From the NCBI GenBank assembly GCA_943704525.1, contig CALSCQ010002076.1, positions 1-25,263 of the forward strand: DNA of 25,263 nt, read 5' to 3'. This document shows, piece by piece, positions 24,201 through 25,263 of this stretch. Each line of letters begins with the position of its first letter. Positions within the stretch are counted from its first letter, which is position 1. A model generated the notes under the pieces. That model had not been told where the DNA came from. It saw only the letters and a program-made list of their open reading frames with translations, and did no database searches. The stretch comes from Pigoraptor vietnamica (taxonomy: Eukaryota > Opisthokonta > Filasterea). The translations under genes were made by a program, and so were the position numbers.

Positions 24201-25263
24201 GTCGCCGTGCTGAACGCGTCTGTGATGTCGGACTTGCCCGTGATGTCCGCCGTTTCATTGCTCGCGCCGCTCGTCTGGTCCCACGCCACAAACGAGAACG
24301 TCGCGGTCGACCAGAAGTTCAGCGCAGGCTCGAACCGCACGCGCGTCGTATTCGACTCGCCGCTCAGAAGCAGCGCGCTCGACGTCGTCACAGACGGAAC
24401 CGCGTACCACGTCGTGTTATCAACCGTGTACGACCACACGCCGTTCGTGTCGTCCACCGCGTAAATCGCGATGCCCTTGACTGCGCCAGCGTCAACGTCC
24501 GTCACCGTCCGACCAAGCAGCGACCAAATCGAAATACCCTCGTTCATCGCAGCCGGAATGTCCTCGTTGACCGACGCCAGCGTGAACGCCGCCTGCGTCA
24601 AAACGGGCGAGTCGTTGACGGCGACAACGTCCACGTAGACGCTGCGCGCAACGCTCACAAGCCGTCCGTTGTCGCGAACGGTGATGGTAATCACACGCTG
24701 CACGACAGTGTTCGGCGCCTGCGCCAACGTGCGATACGTGACATTCTTCGCGAGAACGAGAAGGTCGGCGACAGGAAGAGGCCCGAGGAGCAACAGACGC
24801 GTCTTGCCGACAGTGTAAACGACGTCGACGTCAGGGTAGTCGTCTGCTACAACCAAAAGCTCTTCGATGTAGTTGCCAGCCACGTCGCGGTCCTGCGGGT
24901 TCGTGATGATGATCGAAACTGACGTAAACTCGGGGCTGTCCGGGTCGCTGAACAAGAGGTTGTTGTCAAACAGCGTAACGGCCGTCGCGTCCTCGACATA
25001 CGTGCGCGTCGCGCCAGGCCAAGTGACAACAGGCCGGTCGTTCACCAATACAATCGTCACCAGCGACGTCCGCGTGTCGCTCCACAGAAGCGAGTCCGAC
25101 ACCCGGAAAGCAACCGAACGCGTCACCGGCGTAGGCTCGTCCCGCAAATTGTTGTACTTGACAGTCCGGAGGACCGTCTGGAACGCAGCCAGCGTGTCCG
25201 TGCCCGTAATATGCAGCGTCCACGTCGACGCGTCGTACGTGGCCGTCAGCGACGTCCCGGTCG
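3266..25263 (-). CDS. Giant modular type I membrane adhesin-like protein, 5' truncated by the window
   Basis: One open frame of 7,331 residues runs from the window edge to a TGA at 3266-3268 with no intron. The N-terminus and any signal peptide are outside: the frame is open to the edge, and the residues before 25147 continue a repeat unit (FQTVLRTVKYNNLRDEP), so no start lies in the window. Numbering from the edge, the order is: A- and B-type extracellular modules (1-5910) with one module split by two P domains (about 3120-3416), seven tandem-95 modules (about 5911-6598), a membrane-proximal region with three related modules and a SEA-like domain (about 6599-7106), a transmembrane helix (about 7111-7133), and a proline-rich tail (7134-7331). 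Modules carry repeated DxD motifs and V-N-D-x-P linkers like those of calcium-stiffened cadherin-like repeats. The most likely role is a very long cell-surface adhesion stalk. Ligand and partners are unknown. I cannot give a gene symbol. Confidence 0.95.
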   Translation of the reverse strand, partial: TGTSLTATYDASTWTLHITGTDTLAAFQTVLRTVKYNNLRDEPTPVTRSVAFRVSDSLLWSDTRTSLVTIVLVNDRPVVTWPGATRTYVEDATAVTLFDNNLLFSDPDSPEFTSVSIIITNPQDRDVAGNYIEELLVVADDYPDVDVVYTVGKTRLLLLGPLPVADLLVLAKNVTYRTLAQAPNTVVQRVITITVRDNGRLVSVARSVYVDVVAVNDSPVLTQAAFTLASVNEDIPAAMNEGISIWSLLGRTVTDVDAGAVKGIAIYAVDDTNGVWSYTVDNTTWYAVPSVTTSSALLLSGESNTTRVRFEPALNFWSTATFSFVAWDQTSGASNETADITGKSDITDAFSTATATATVTVISVNDRPVIATGSSALPAIDEDVASGSNAGVDGATLVAGLITDDDWDAVTGFAIVDADQANGRWEFSTNSGTAWTQVPLTVARTSAVVLRAVSTVRVRFTPVANFHGAAWFKVAAWDTTDGSTSGHTNKDARSLDASTAFSADEYEFDIAVNSVNDEPVVQTTTFSIGPVNEDDGLLTSFSISDLVLGAGVTDDDADAVFGVGIIDYDLGSSLGVWEYTINGSTWYDMPSNLSSTSAFLLADDGVSAVRFNTASNLYGDVSLTFVAWDQTGAALAGTIVDPVVLDATSPFSSASAVASLTITAVNDSPVLLVNSLALTAVTEDDTAGTIAGDSLPALLNGAGSDVDGTTQFGLAVTTVDNANGQWQYRLSGGDPWTDIASVSAAAALLVPSTADIRFVPVADYDGDSSLSALLWDETAGTAGQTADVHVDDYRDPYSTDVLVITVDITPVNDAPVISVASSARSLNFPQGSAAVDVADAGTSQLFDIDSADLVSMTVILDGRADVDGGFDDDTLEYDANGLTDTVTGASTATMQVVFSGSATVATYQAVFASLKFRNTNALPKPGARTVTVQVNDGALDSSTSTATFTVTVENLHAPVLVLSSALATYVEDGASVVVDGGLTVTDVDYTPSFPMASATVTLATIPDGSSEVLSVTIPGGLSGTVTATYSSGVLSIQGATSAANYQTILRTVKYQNTADEPTGGDREASFSVFDGLFSTTIENITVTVQLVNDKVPVLLLNGGAVNTSVTYIEDSGALLSLTTNALTLTDADSGAMPMVGAEVVIVDGADGADEALSATGTGSITATYNAGTYTLQLSGSASVAAYAAVLKTVKYRNDADEPLGGSRLISFHVMDGVFTSEAVYSLLTIQYVNDEPALTLDGAAQFAQTVYIEATGELSLAPNLVITDSDDTHMSSAQVRLSPVPDGTNELLDVDVVAGITKSVVRSGNHLDLVLSGSATVADYVAVLRSLTYENQISGLPTLALRTVTLYVTDDHGAEELSSDNVEVQITFLPVNDPPVVRLDGAALNTTVAFVEEGPAVVLIQTQLTCTDIDSGNFANAVVTLVNPLDGVLESLSVDVTGTSITASYNAGTGVLSLSGNYSFDDYATVLETLSYINTADEPSPDDRYVRIVVNDNYLNSAPAFAIVTITLVNDAPLLSNAGQSFTFTENDADTAVFNASAVAIEDSDDVNMQSATFTLHNAGSLESLSVGSVSGITCTGTTTVSCTGVAAIADYVSLIQSLEYVNTNDAFDPALQRTVTAVVQDEYGDAGNTITTTITLVSVNDSPVRASATATLATVAEDGPAVVAISSFISGKFTDVDGPSVTAVAVIAVDSTNGVWAFTTDGGNSWTTISSASQSNASHLSSAAGNWLRFTPTADWNGQATVTMRGWDQTNSVVDGSNADATDVSITDAYSAADLVGFVVVTAVNDAPSIVRAASTATVDEDTILTLYTEFLVADVDAEEANGPITVTITIDHGRVSLDAGATFQTSPVVINVPLADVNALLGALEYDPPQDFYGDATIDIEVSDDGNTGSGGALTAQSSLDITVTPVNDRPVVSAGTSFCDSIEEDTSDSSGTSVSDLVDGVMADVDDGAVQGIAVTGLVTSHGSWQYSTDSGSSWQTFPTVSATAAVLLDVDALIRFVPNHDFFGTATGTFKGWDQTSDAVGDVVDTTVAAPDAAFSLGTRGLAIVVRPVNDAPVVTVDTATLDFLETSDNLSQDVWVFDYITVDVVDVDNITLSAATITVNGIVDAERVTVNTTMVSDLGLTLTDSTTGGVQTLTFSGLALVDDYEAVFSSLHYVNDAAEPTRGARVVSFVVSDSLLSSSTATLTINVHTVNDNAPVLTSSTGATTWIEDAVAIAVDSAITLTDADFNGDYLMSSATVVVSGGSTDVAGDVLDAGTLPCSVTKSYDVSSRTLTLSGACDVASYQALLRTVTWRVNIEEPVDLSRTVTFTVSDGDFTGTATKDIDVTLRNDQTPVVTITPASAVTFVEEGPSIQVWNPSPSVTLTDADSDGGTLVSATITIVDAQDGALESISATGNANVAVDAFDFGTHTLSLHGSGLLSDYEDVIRSVVYANTADEPGSAPGFRAIEIVVCDGVQCSSPMSTVVQIIYVNDPPRLSVNGTGNADYLVDYIESLTPLSIASPSLHIEDDDNSTLVSATLTMVMSPDGADEVLDVDVSGTPIIKVHTGGNLTLVGPASVSDFIAVLRTATYVDLNARPGNPNTAPRRIAFVVYDGVDPCETVYTDMTFEAVNDAPIIDLNGPAAGRVYVTSFTEEGPAVFAFPAMTIIDVDSETIVSASVRIRNAVDGSGESLSADTSGTAITAWYSTLNATLSLVGVDTPAMYQQVLRTVRYINTLDEPKNDARDIGVDASDGLDAAVTINSTINIIWINDAPVLDLDPAIAGADFYVTFVEQSVGAPLCARSLAITDDDDLRMSKLVLNLTNALDQDEYLYVDDSTLDYGLAVVGNATHTITVSGSATISVYRNVLRLARYVSTSHNPTRLPAREVTVVVTDAGFTSPVLETNVATVFISTHLVDDLPFVFLGGLGMRDVNVTYGERSTGVVLAFANVTITDMDNTTMTEAVVRIVDELDNLDESLFADLTAFPALDWDYDVSGRLTISGEASIATYQGALQTVHYKSTASVDSQPPRLISVRMYDGNLYGPEAFATVVIAPRNDAPTLALNRTGDTSVSVIFVQGGPRIHIAGGQAMAIDVDSNLVGLKAMFDAVPDGANEAIVVAYPTQVVSNTALLSSGSVDKDLRVDCPGSSTSYCVTDVLAASGAGAVRSVQVELNIDHGYIGDLIVTLEHAGTKVKLFSRLSLGGAAGECNGKDIRGLVLDDLASQSVDRLCFSNLRSSLRPSEALSSFQGLDFAGDWTLTVTDAYKPFRNGVLRSWRLIVTLDDRFAVPALTYQKGWVQVAGLLSIPFTVVEPSIILDLDVELQIAGPIADTRVTLVHPSGARVDLFDQTTTTTCDVLDMFATVFDASGASSSLAGACARGMPGSFRPLGDLSSLNGLRIDGTWSLEVNHTGVVPLENVGCRLLAVSRPDFDWSYSAGTLNVTGFVSPAQLSKILDFTYYIDVAAVPDITDRLLRTSVTDGQFWSNTVNTTIKMHNAPVLDGDTTTGGHDALAVYVEDDVPTTLAPSTWLSDDGLFKTVSAHIVLAGHVDGSAVEVLSWSNVTGVTAAFDGTTLELGGSASRAVYEGIIKSLTYKHTSEDPTPGDRTVTVTVTDAAGLTSNAAILVVSVVAVNDPPVIHFDNTTASPSVTFREETAGAMLAAHPFLIDVDDDNLASLTFVIHGCQDADETIAVNTYGYNVTLTPSRVGSDYTLVIAAASSVTVAEFRDILASAKYVNTAVEPNPTPRTVEVVANDYADNSVLSNITVNIELINDNAPVLSLGSLSPVFVEDSAPLAVTDSSLTLTDADLNTMFYMVGAEVKIVTATVNSATERLDANVSSTSIAKSYNVTSRTLSLSGSDTVANYERVLRSVTYVILEDEPVGTTRVISFVVNDGDFSSSVEQRSVSVTLVNDKTPVVTLDGASANFSVIFIEEGAAVRVSRSVVATDADSGNFDMVGAVVAIADGKDGAAESLVVSGTLPAGINATYDAASYTLTLVGSAPVADYATAFGMIEYHNVADEPLPEGLRTVTFVLNDGLHFSTLVAADAKIIFVNDLPVVTLNSSSPVPDMYVTYTEGQQPLRLATDLLLVTDDDNTTLTSAVLRLTPHPDGINEVLDVNLGSTSLSKSYSNYVLTITGTAPLADYIAVLSTATYHNSNERPGNPIDIPRNVSFVVFDGLGPSADVYAHIAFTDVNDPPILDLSGAQPGVNTSAVFTEERGAVSIVQADLSLVDIDSAVMAFAQAILSPIPDGADEMLAAVAFNASVTVSYNAATGELRIDGPAATAVFEETLRTLTYNNLKDEPNPVAREVLVTVTDLGGAVSLGRFSNVSITLTNDSPKLLDGNNTLADASAAFIEDAGPVSLFAAHVITDTDDSQMSLLRATLTDPADNGEDLIVAAVGGVNVSTSTVAGARVLEITGPAAIADYVSMLRSIQYVNPSQAPTERNRNVVVYVADMAGARSNVSRAVISVTAVNDSPVLNVNLLRMPDIDEDVPTENNRGERVSTLFDAFVSDVDANPLKGIAIVAAEQTNGRWQISADGADWVDVPLNVADASAVLLANGANDRIRFAPARNFHGSAMLEARAWDRTAGASGSLSFDASGFASIIDAFSATSATVNITVISVNDSPVLATGATLTMADIIEDVPSASNPGIATDVLAAGLLTDEDYDAVFGIAIVSVDSSNGNWQTSTDSGSTWSTVSAATSRATATVLSVAPTVFIRFVPAANYWGTAQFTFAAWDETDGSLSGQANVNAMFRVAGAFSNETRAVMITVTSVNDKPVLAPGVVSLPSIIEDVLDADNGGNRISTLLTGRMSDVDIGTTFGVVVIDADVANGTWQTSVSGGAWANLAAVSPSTPVTVANVTVTSLRFVPNLDFNGQATLQVRLWDQTRAPDMSGNALVIPSDAPVSDDVVTLTIIVTPVNDPPVLTGVAAIVPTILEDTPVASNLGITVFDLLAPSARDVDGTTQIGMAVLDVDVSNGEWQYKTVADPTWRKFIGNVLENNAIYPVNPTDRRATLLAETASVRFLPNHNFHGTATLTYAPWDQTDGSLADGMYGVNYVVRLAPAGTFCLSRANATITVVSVNDPPILTLYGAASEATLEYIETSPPLALVNVSATSIYDEDNSTMSWLRVDIAHAVDYPSEALTWTDAGALFSASEGATGSNVWYRFVPAASTTTSDFVNLVKSFQYKTTMVVPSAGVRNLTFTVSDDADQSVVTASLKVTQINAYAPVLTLGVLSVTYIENGPAVALANSGLTLTDTDPEGTFLMASANISIVTSSLDAASQRILADVSGTAIAASYDATTRVLSLIGADTYSNYQKVLRSAQYINDAAEPEPGSRDVVFQVFDGKFSTAALTRTVALTLLNDNAPVLRLNGSNVNASVTFVEEGPSVVLGTDLSLRDADTGNFMQQSAVVKITNAKDGANERLVVAGTLPTGITSSYTGASWTLTLSGAATVADYEAALKLVVYENVADEPATPGQRTVSFVVYDGTFHSVTAYCSVTIQYVNDVPVLTLNSTSVSRDLALTYVEGGVLTLATNNLAIDDSDNAQMASAYAELQAMPDGAAEVLDAVVTGTSITKAYANGRLTLTGPDSVANFVKVLKTVTYSNANAKPGNPNTSPRDVRIAVNDGAATSDYAEVIITFQAVNDAPIVDLNGTPSGRNYSTSFTEEGAAVAIVDAAATIVDVDSPLLASVTVTFVSSPPDGALESLSADASGTSLTASYASGTLTITGSAPASDFETVLRTVRYLNTADEPNPANRVLSVDVSDGSAVSIRLYSTIAIVLVNDAPKLFADATTATTYNTFVVERSSALVFPEVRITDTDDTKMATATVTLTTILSAGQESLYVPAGISNKISGNNATGTLTLTGVATIAEWETVLQNIRYTIVDHNPNVTARVITLVVKDLSMAASNVVTSILSLVAVNDPPMKKNTWQWDHITLDEDTSFDIPVFANVFDYDNVLDTANVTVTTAASHGAATVAGGVVTYTPTADYFGADSFVVTVCDLFSCLTLPIDVTVNTVNDGPTAADLSVATSEDTPVWFHLLPLVFDKEDTLTGAQITISKAPTHGSASLATNGTVRYASAANYFGPDSLQYTVCDLGTPVLCATATVTLSIASVNDVPTAQSASLTTLEDTPVTVDFGGLVADVETILDGTLLSIVTQPKNGTATINIVTMVATYTPGADYFGSDSFVYKVCDADSACAQATISVTITSVDDLPRPSAFSVRLDEDTFVDFDMMTHVYDPDDVMTPANVNLLNSTAHGVLTFDKTTGIVHYVPAHNFNGREVVSYEGCSSSGCVSSAFTLVVDPINDPPVARALNVSLKRDTNITVPLLPLVSDVEDTLTGDLLSVFKSTTYGVVSIDPATGVLLYVPDQYYYGLDSVTYRICDLEGACALAKVGINVTFVNYPPVPEDITVSTDEDVEYLIFAKDYVNDIDDNRDKRKMTISLVERSLPNATLSLNSLNGIIRFTPALNWWGSVSFSYRVCDSNGACAQAKIFMTVNSVNDAPLASSLTGIRLLANASQTFDVLPKATDVDNNIDYMSTRVDDPLPPGTLTIVNVTDAASGAVRSAIMYTAPASGFIGLATISYTICDLGMPVLCASAKIEVSVEILGPYIASVIAADPNNRDSEFGIGDTITVKFNEPTSQPFVDTKRDIDRVFVMPGILASADYVGTWSDAGATLVIAITQGIHPIPNALALLDATVRLQVRASGNLRNAALTSRASEALSPQWTGNWGTALPKITDFVINKEQADSSDTGKALPRGSVVTVAFNGPVNFKHCDVIPKEMVAKLFDKPETLGANFVARFKSSDGTPCPPLDTSKYGANLVGRLYVRDTNSTGDSLAANELEIIILDSTGQTLGSSADVVTALTINPSAIQSGLLNNFAGTGNGTSADLSNDVALSDYIQLDLNVQYGQYSLPIEREVLSNLSTTLNTTTANIVLVRTKDNGYATMVFYVTSSNSTATTRAAKAYLAGLSASALTNFIPRARTITTTSPVSDVTRSPAPKVIAFYASDPDQGDDYYSPGDVITFVFDIPTNKPPVATKANIDQLIRFSQALGNSYVGEWTASNTLKITILDVIGSLPPRAGVLTATFINGLLKNPDNSSLASSETTSPISGNFGNPESVPVLYYALPASLFVVIVTVAVLVYLRFRPKPTKKIMPMPTDFPKDASQPWTRPPAMVAMRNNPDPFLNMPDIGASPMQPAIQQIAAPPLPRQAPIVAPIALGQGSTSPKAQQRGPRADVVNWQAKRRHLPSEAIQPAPPAMVLPPLQRLPIPPPNGQASTAPRRLPSLAALGLLPPSSVRVGPALPVDAPPGAQPQPAMLQMPPLHNLEPEEGGAEGPNESEA
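3269..3862 (-). other. Cytoplasmic tail of the giant protein
   Basis: 198 residues after the transmembrane helix, starting RFRPKPTKK, a basic stop-transfer sequence that sets the tail inside the cell. It is rich in proline and alanine (for example LPPLQRLPIPPP), has no cysteine and no tyrosine, and ends in an acidic stretch EPEEGGAEGPNESEA. It contains one DPF (NNPDPFLN, DNA about 3736-3755), a motif that in animals binds the AP2 alpha appendage, and a basic RRLPS. It has no PPxY, NPxY or catenin-binding sequence that I recognise. It looks disordered, with possible short linear motifs. Confidence 0.8.
3863..3931 (-). other. Single transmembrane helix of the giant protein
   Basis: About 23 residues, VLYYALPASLFVVIVTVAVLVYL, uncharged and strongly hydrophobic, followed immediately by RFRPKPTKK. 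This is the only clear membrane segment in the visible 7,331 residues and defines a type I topology, with the modular array outside. Confidence 0.93.
3945..5470 (-). other. Membrane-proximal region: three related modules
   Basis: Three divergent copies of one module follow the tandem-95 array. Copy 1 (about 5100-5466) has ADPNNRDSEFGIGDTITVKF and WSDAGATLVIAIT. Copy 2 (about 4610-5085) has LPRGSVVTVAFNGPVN and LEIIILD. Copy 3 (about 3945-4305) has ASDPDQGDDYYSPGDVITFV, IDQLIRFSQALG and WTASNTLKITILD. The common pattern is a D/N-rich start, G-D-x-[IV]-T-[VF]-x-F, an I-D-x-[VL] helix, then a W or F and L-x-I-x-I. I recall similar modules in large surface proteins of protists and algae, but I cannot name the family with certainty. 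Confidence 0.6.
4340..4605 (-). other. SEA-like (ferredoxin-fold) domain between modules 2 and 3
   Basis: About 88 residues from DYIQLDLNVQYGQYSLPIER to NFIPRART. The pattern is strand, helix (REVLSNLSTTLN), strand (ANIVLVRTKDNGYATMVFYV), helix (TTRAAKAYLAGLS), strand, as in SEA-like alpha/beta domains that sit near membranes. It lacks the G-S-V-V-V autocleavage sequence at the turn. Assignment is from the pattern only. Confidence 0.4.
5470..7532 (-). repeat. Seven tandem-95 (cadherin-like) modules
   Basis: Seven consecutive modules of about 96 residues (DNA spacing about 283-322 bp) have the tandem-95 pattern: E-D-T near the start, H-G or N-G-T, a Y-T/V-P strand, F-G-x-D-S-F-x-Y, then V-C-D and a closing V-N-D-x-P linker. 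Boundaries lie near 7532, 7233, 6950, 6665, 6377, 6088, 5792 and 5470. All seven have a paired cysteine around the last hairpin (for example VCDADSAC, ICDLEGAC). The last module is the longest and most degenerate. Confidence 0.85.
7532..10050 (-). repeat. A-type hexad 4 (six modules)
   Basis: Six A-type modules with boundaries near 10050, 9617, 9200, 8782, 8357, 7944 and 7532. The A-type pattern is [FY]-x-E near the start, D-x-D, D-G-x-x-E-x-L, a GT-L-x-L-x-G strand, a helix Y-x-x-V-L-R-T-V-x-Y-x-N, E-P then R-x-V-x-F-x-V-x-D-G, and a V-N-D-x-P linker. Each module carries its position signature: GTFLM in position 2, DADTGN in 3, PGNP in 4, DLNGTPSG and FTEE in 5, ITDTDD in 6. Confidence 0.85.
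10050..11876 (-). repeat. B-type quartet 2 (four modules)
   Basis: Four B-type modules with boundaries near 11876, 11427, 10973, 10537 and 10050. The B-type pattern is E-D-x-P, D-V-D, G-I-A-I, N-G-x-W-Q, a W in the next strand, R-F-x-P-x-x-N-[FY], then A-W-D-x-T. Similar modules are common in giant bacterial RTX/VCBS-type adhesins. The fourth is longest (about 487 bp), with an insertion after TWRKFIGN. Confidence 0.85.
11876..14402 (-). repeat. A-type hexad 3 (six modules)
   Basis: Boundaries lie near 14402, 13980, 13565, 13137, 12716, 12295 and 11876. Position signatures repeat those of the other hexads: TMFYM in module 2, DADSGNFDMVGA in 3, PGNP in 4, DLSGAQPG with FTEE in 5, and ITDTDDSQM in 6. 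The linkers after positions 1 and 2 (INDNAPVL, VNDKTPVV) are one residue longer than the other linkers. Confidence 0.85.
15015..15390 (-). other. P domain 2 (proprotein-convertase type), degenerate
   Basis: A second P-domain-like segment: LDVELQIAGPIADTRVTLVH, PSGARVDLFDQ, SFRPLGDLSSLNG, then GTWSLEV. It keeps the sequence L-x-H-P-S-G, F-R-P, L-x-x-L-x-G, G-x-W-x-L-x-V. It lacks the Y-x-G-D turn of copy 1. It carries three cysteines (TTTCDV, GACARG, VGCRLL). Confidence 0.7.
15450..15905 (-). other. P domain 1 (proprotein-convertase type)
   Basis: A well-preserved P domain: VQVELNIDHGYIGDLIVTLE, H-x-G-T-K-V-x-L-F, SLRPSEALSSFQGLDFAGDW, TLTVTDAY, then LRSWRLIVTLDD. This matches the jelly-roll P domain known from kexin/furin-type proteases and from many bacterial secreted proteins. 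No protease domain accompanies it, so its role here is probably structural or in binding. It has four cysteines, two flanking GSSTSY at the start. Confidence 0.88.
16548..19088 (-). repeat. A-type hexad 2 (six modules)
   Basis: Boundaries lie near 19088, 18660, 18248, 17822, 17400, 16988 and 16548. Signatures are GDYLM in module 2, DADSDGG in 3, PGNPNTAP in 4, DLNGPAAG and FTEE in 5, and ITDDDDLRM in 6. Linkers after positions 1 and 2 (VNDNAPVL, RNDQTPVV) are the longer type. Module 2 has a cysteine pair (LPCSV and SGACD) on adjacent strands. Confidence 0.85.
19088..20327 (-). repeat. B-D-B spacer (three modules)
   Basis: Boundaries lie near 20327, 19890, 19520 and 19088. The outer modules are B-type (NGVWAFTTDGGNSW and GWDQT; WQYSTDSGSSW and GWDQT). 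The middle one, about 123 residues, is a different module with DEDTILTLYTEF, ITIDHGRVSL, LGALEYDPPQDFYGDA and DDGNTGSGG. That resembles a cadherin-like module usual in bacterial giant adhesins (D-x-G-N-T-G-S-G-G-A-L). It is the only copy in the window. Confidence 0.8.
20327..22828 (-). repeat. A-type hexad 1 (six modules)
   Basis: Boundaries lie near 22828, 22400, 21983, 21560, 21132, 20718 and 20327. Module 2 has PSFPM, module 3 DADSGAMPMVGA, module 5 LDGAALN with FVEE, and module 6 IEDSDDVNM. Module 4 lacks the PGNP segment of the other hexads. Linkers after positions 1 and 2 (ENLHAPVL, VNDKVPVL) are the longer type. Module 6 has a cysteine pair (ITCTG and VSCTG). Confidence 0.85.
22828..24615 (-). 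repeat. B-type quartet 1 (four modules)
   Basis: Boundaries lie near 24615, 24168, 23715, 23265 and 22828. The four modules match quartet 2 in order: module 1 with DVDA and KGIAI, module 2 with AGLITDDD and DAV, module 3 with FGVGIID, module 4 with DVDGTTQFG and NGQWQY. Confidence 0.85.
24615..25263 (-). repeat. A-type hexad 0, last two modules (partial)
   Basis: The final part of one A-type module reaches the window edge (TVLRTVKYNNLRDEPTP), followed by a complete A-type module (about 24615-25040) that precedes B quartet 1. The first resembles position 5 (NNLRDEPTP, compare NNLKDEPNP in hexad 3). The second, by its place and weaker conservation (TLAQAPNTVV), resembles position 6. The array therefore continues upstream of the window. 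Confidence 0.7.

Noticed and set aside
25145-25147. TTG as the start of the giant protein
   Set aside because: It is a leucine inside a repeat unit. The frame continues upstream with VLRTVKYNN, which fits the A-module helix, so the gene begins outside the window.
1-25263. Kinetoplastid origin (same-strand genes, GT-rich spacers)
   Set aside because: The TTC5-like gene needs a conventional cis-spliced GT-AG intron to restore its frame, which is not usual in kinetoplastids.

Overview
The window is eukaryotic, GC-rich and gene-dense. It holds three genes, all on the minus strand, so they are transcribed from high to low coordinates. In that order they are: the 3' part of a gigantic single-exon gene for a type I membrane adhesin-like protein (3266-25263, 5' end beyond the window); a complete intronless gene for the outer dynein arm docking protein ODAD3/CCDC151 (859-2514); and the 5' exons of a TTC5/STRAP-like TPR gene with a 65-bp spliceosomal intron (80-519, continuing off the low-coordinate edge). 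ODAD3 means the organism builds motile flagella. The spliceosomal intron argues against a kinetoplastid, and an uninterrupted 22-kb exon argues against intron-dense choanoflagellates. A free-living flagellated protist of opisthokont or apusomonad type (for example something like Thecamonas) fits best, but that placement is a guess from gene content and style.

The giant gene fills 87% of the window. Its 7,331 visible residues are about 40 extracellular beta-sandwich modules of roughly 140 residues, joined by V-N-D-x-P-V type linkers, then seven tandem-95 (cadherin-like) modules, a membrane-proximal region with three related modules and a SEA-like domain, one transmembrane helix, and a 198-residue proline-rich cytoplasmic tail. 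The modules have a higher-order order. Six A-type modules form a hexad of about 2.52 kb, and each of the six positions keeps its own signature in every copy. Four full hexads and one partial hexad are separated by spacers: four B-type modules, then B-D-B, then three A-type modules, then four B-type modules. In the third spacer one A-type module is split by two tandem proprotein-convertase P domains.

The spacer between the giant gene and ODAD3 (2515-3265) carries a near-consensus RFX X-box, three GTGACG half-sites, a short perfect stem-loop just after the giant gene's stop, and a GT/GTGA microsatellite. The X-box suggests that RFX control of ciliary genes may apply here. The spacer between ODAD3 and TTC5 is 339 bp. 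I see no tRNA, rRNA, CRISPR array, insertion sequence or viral gene.
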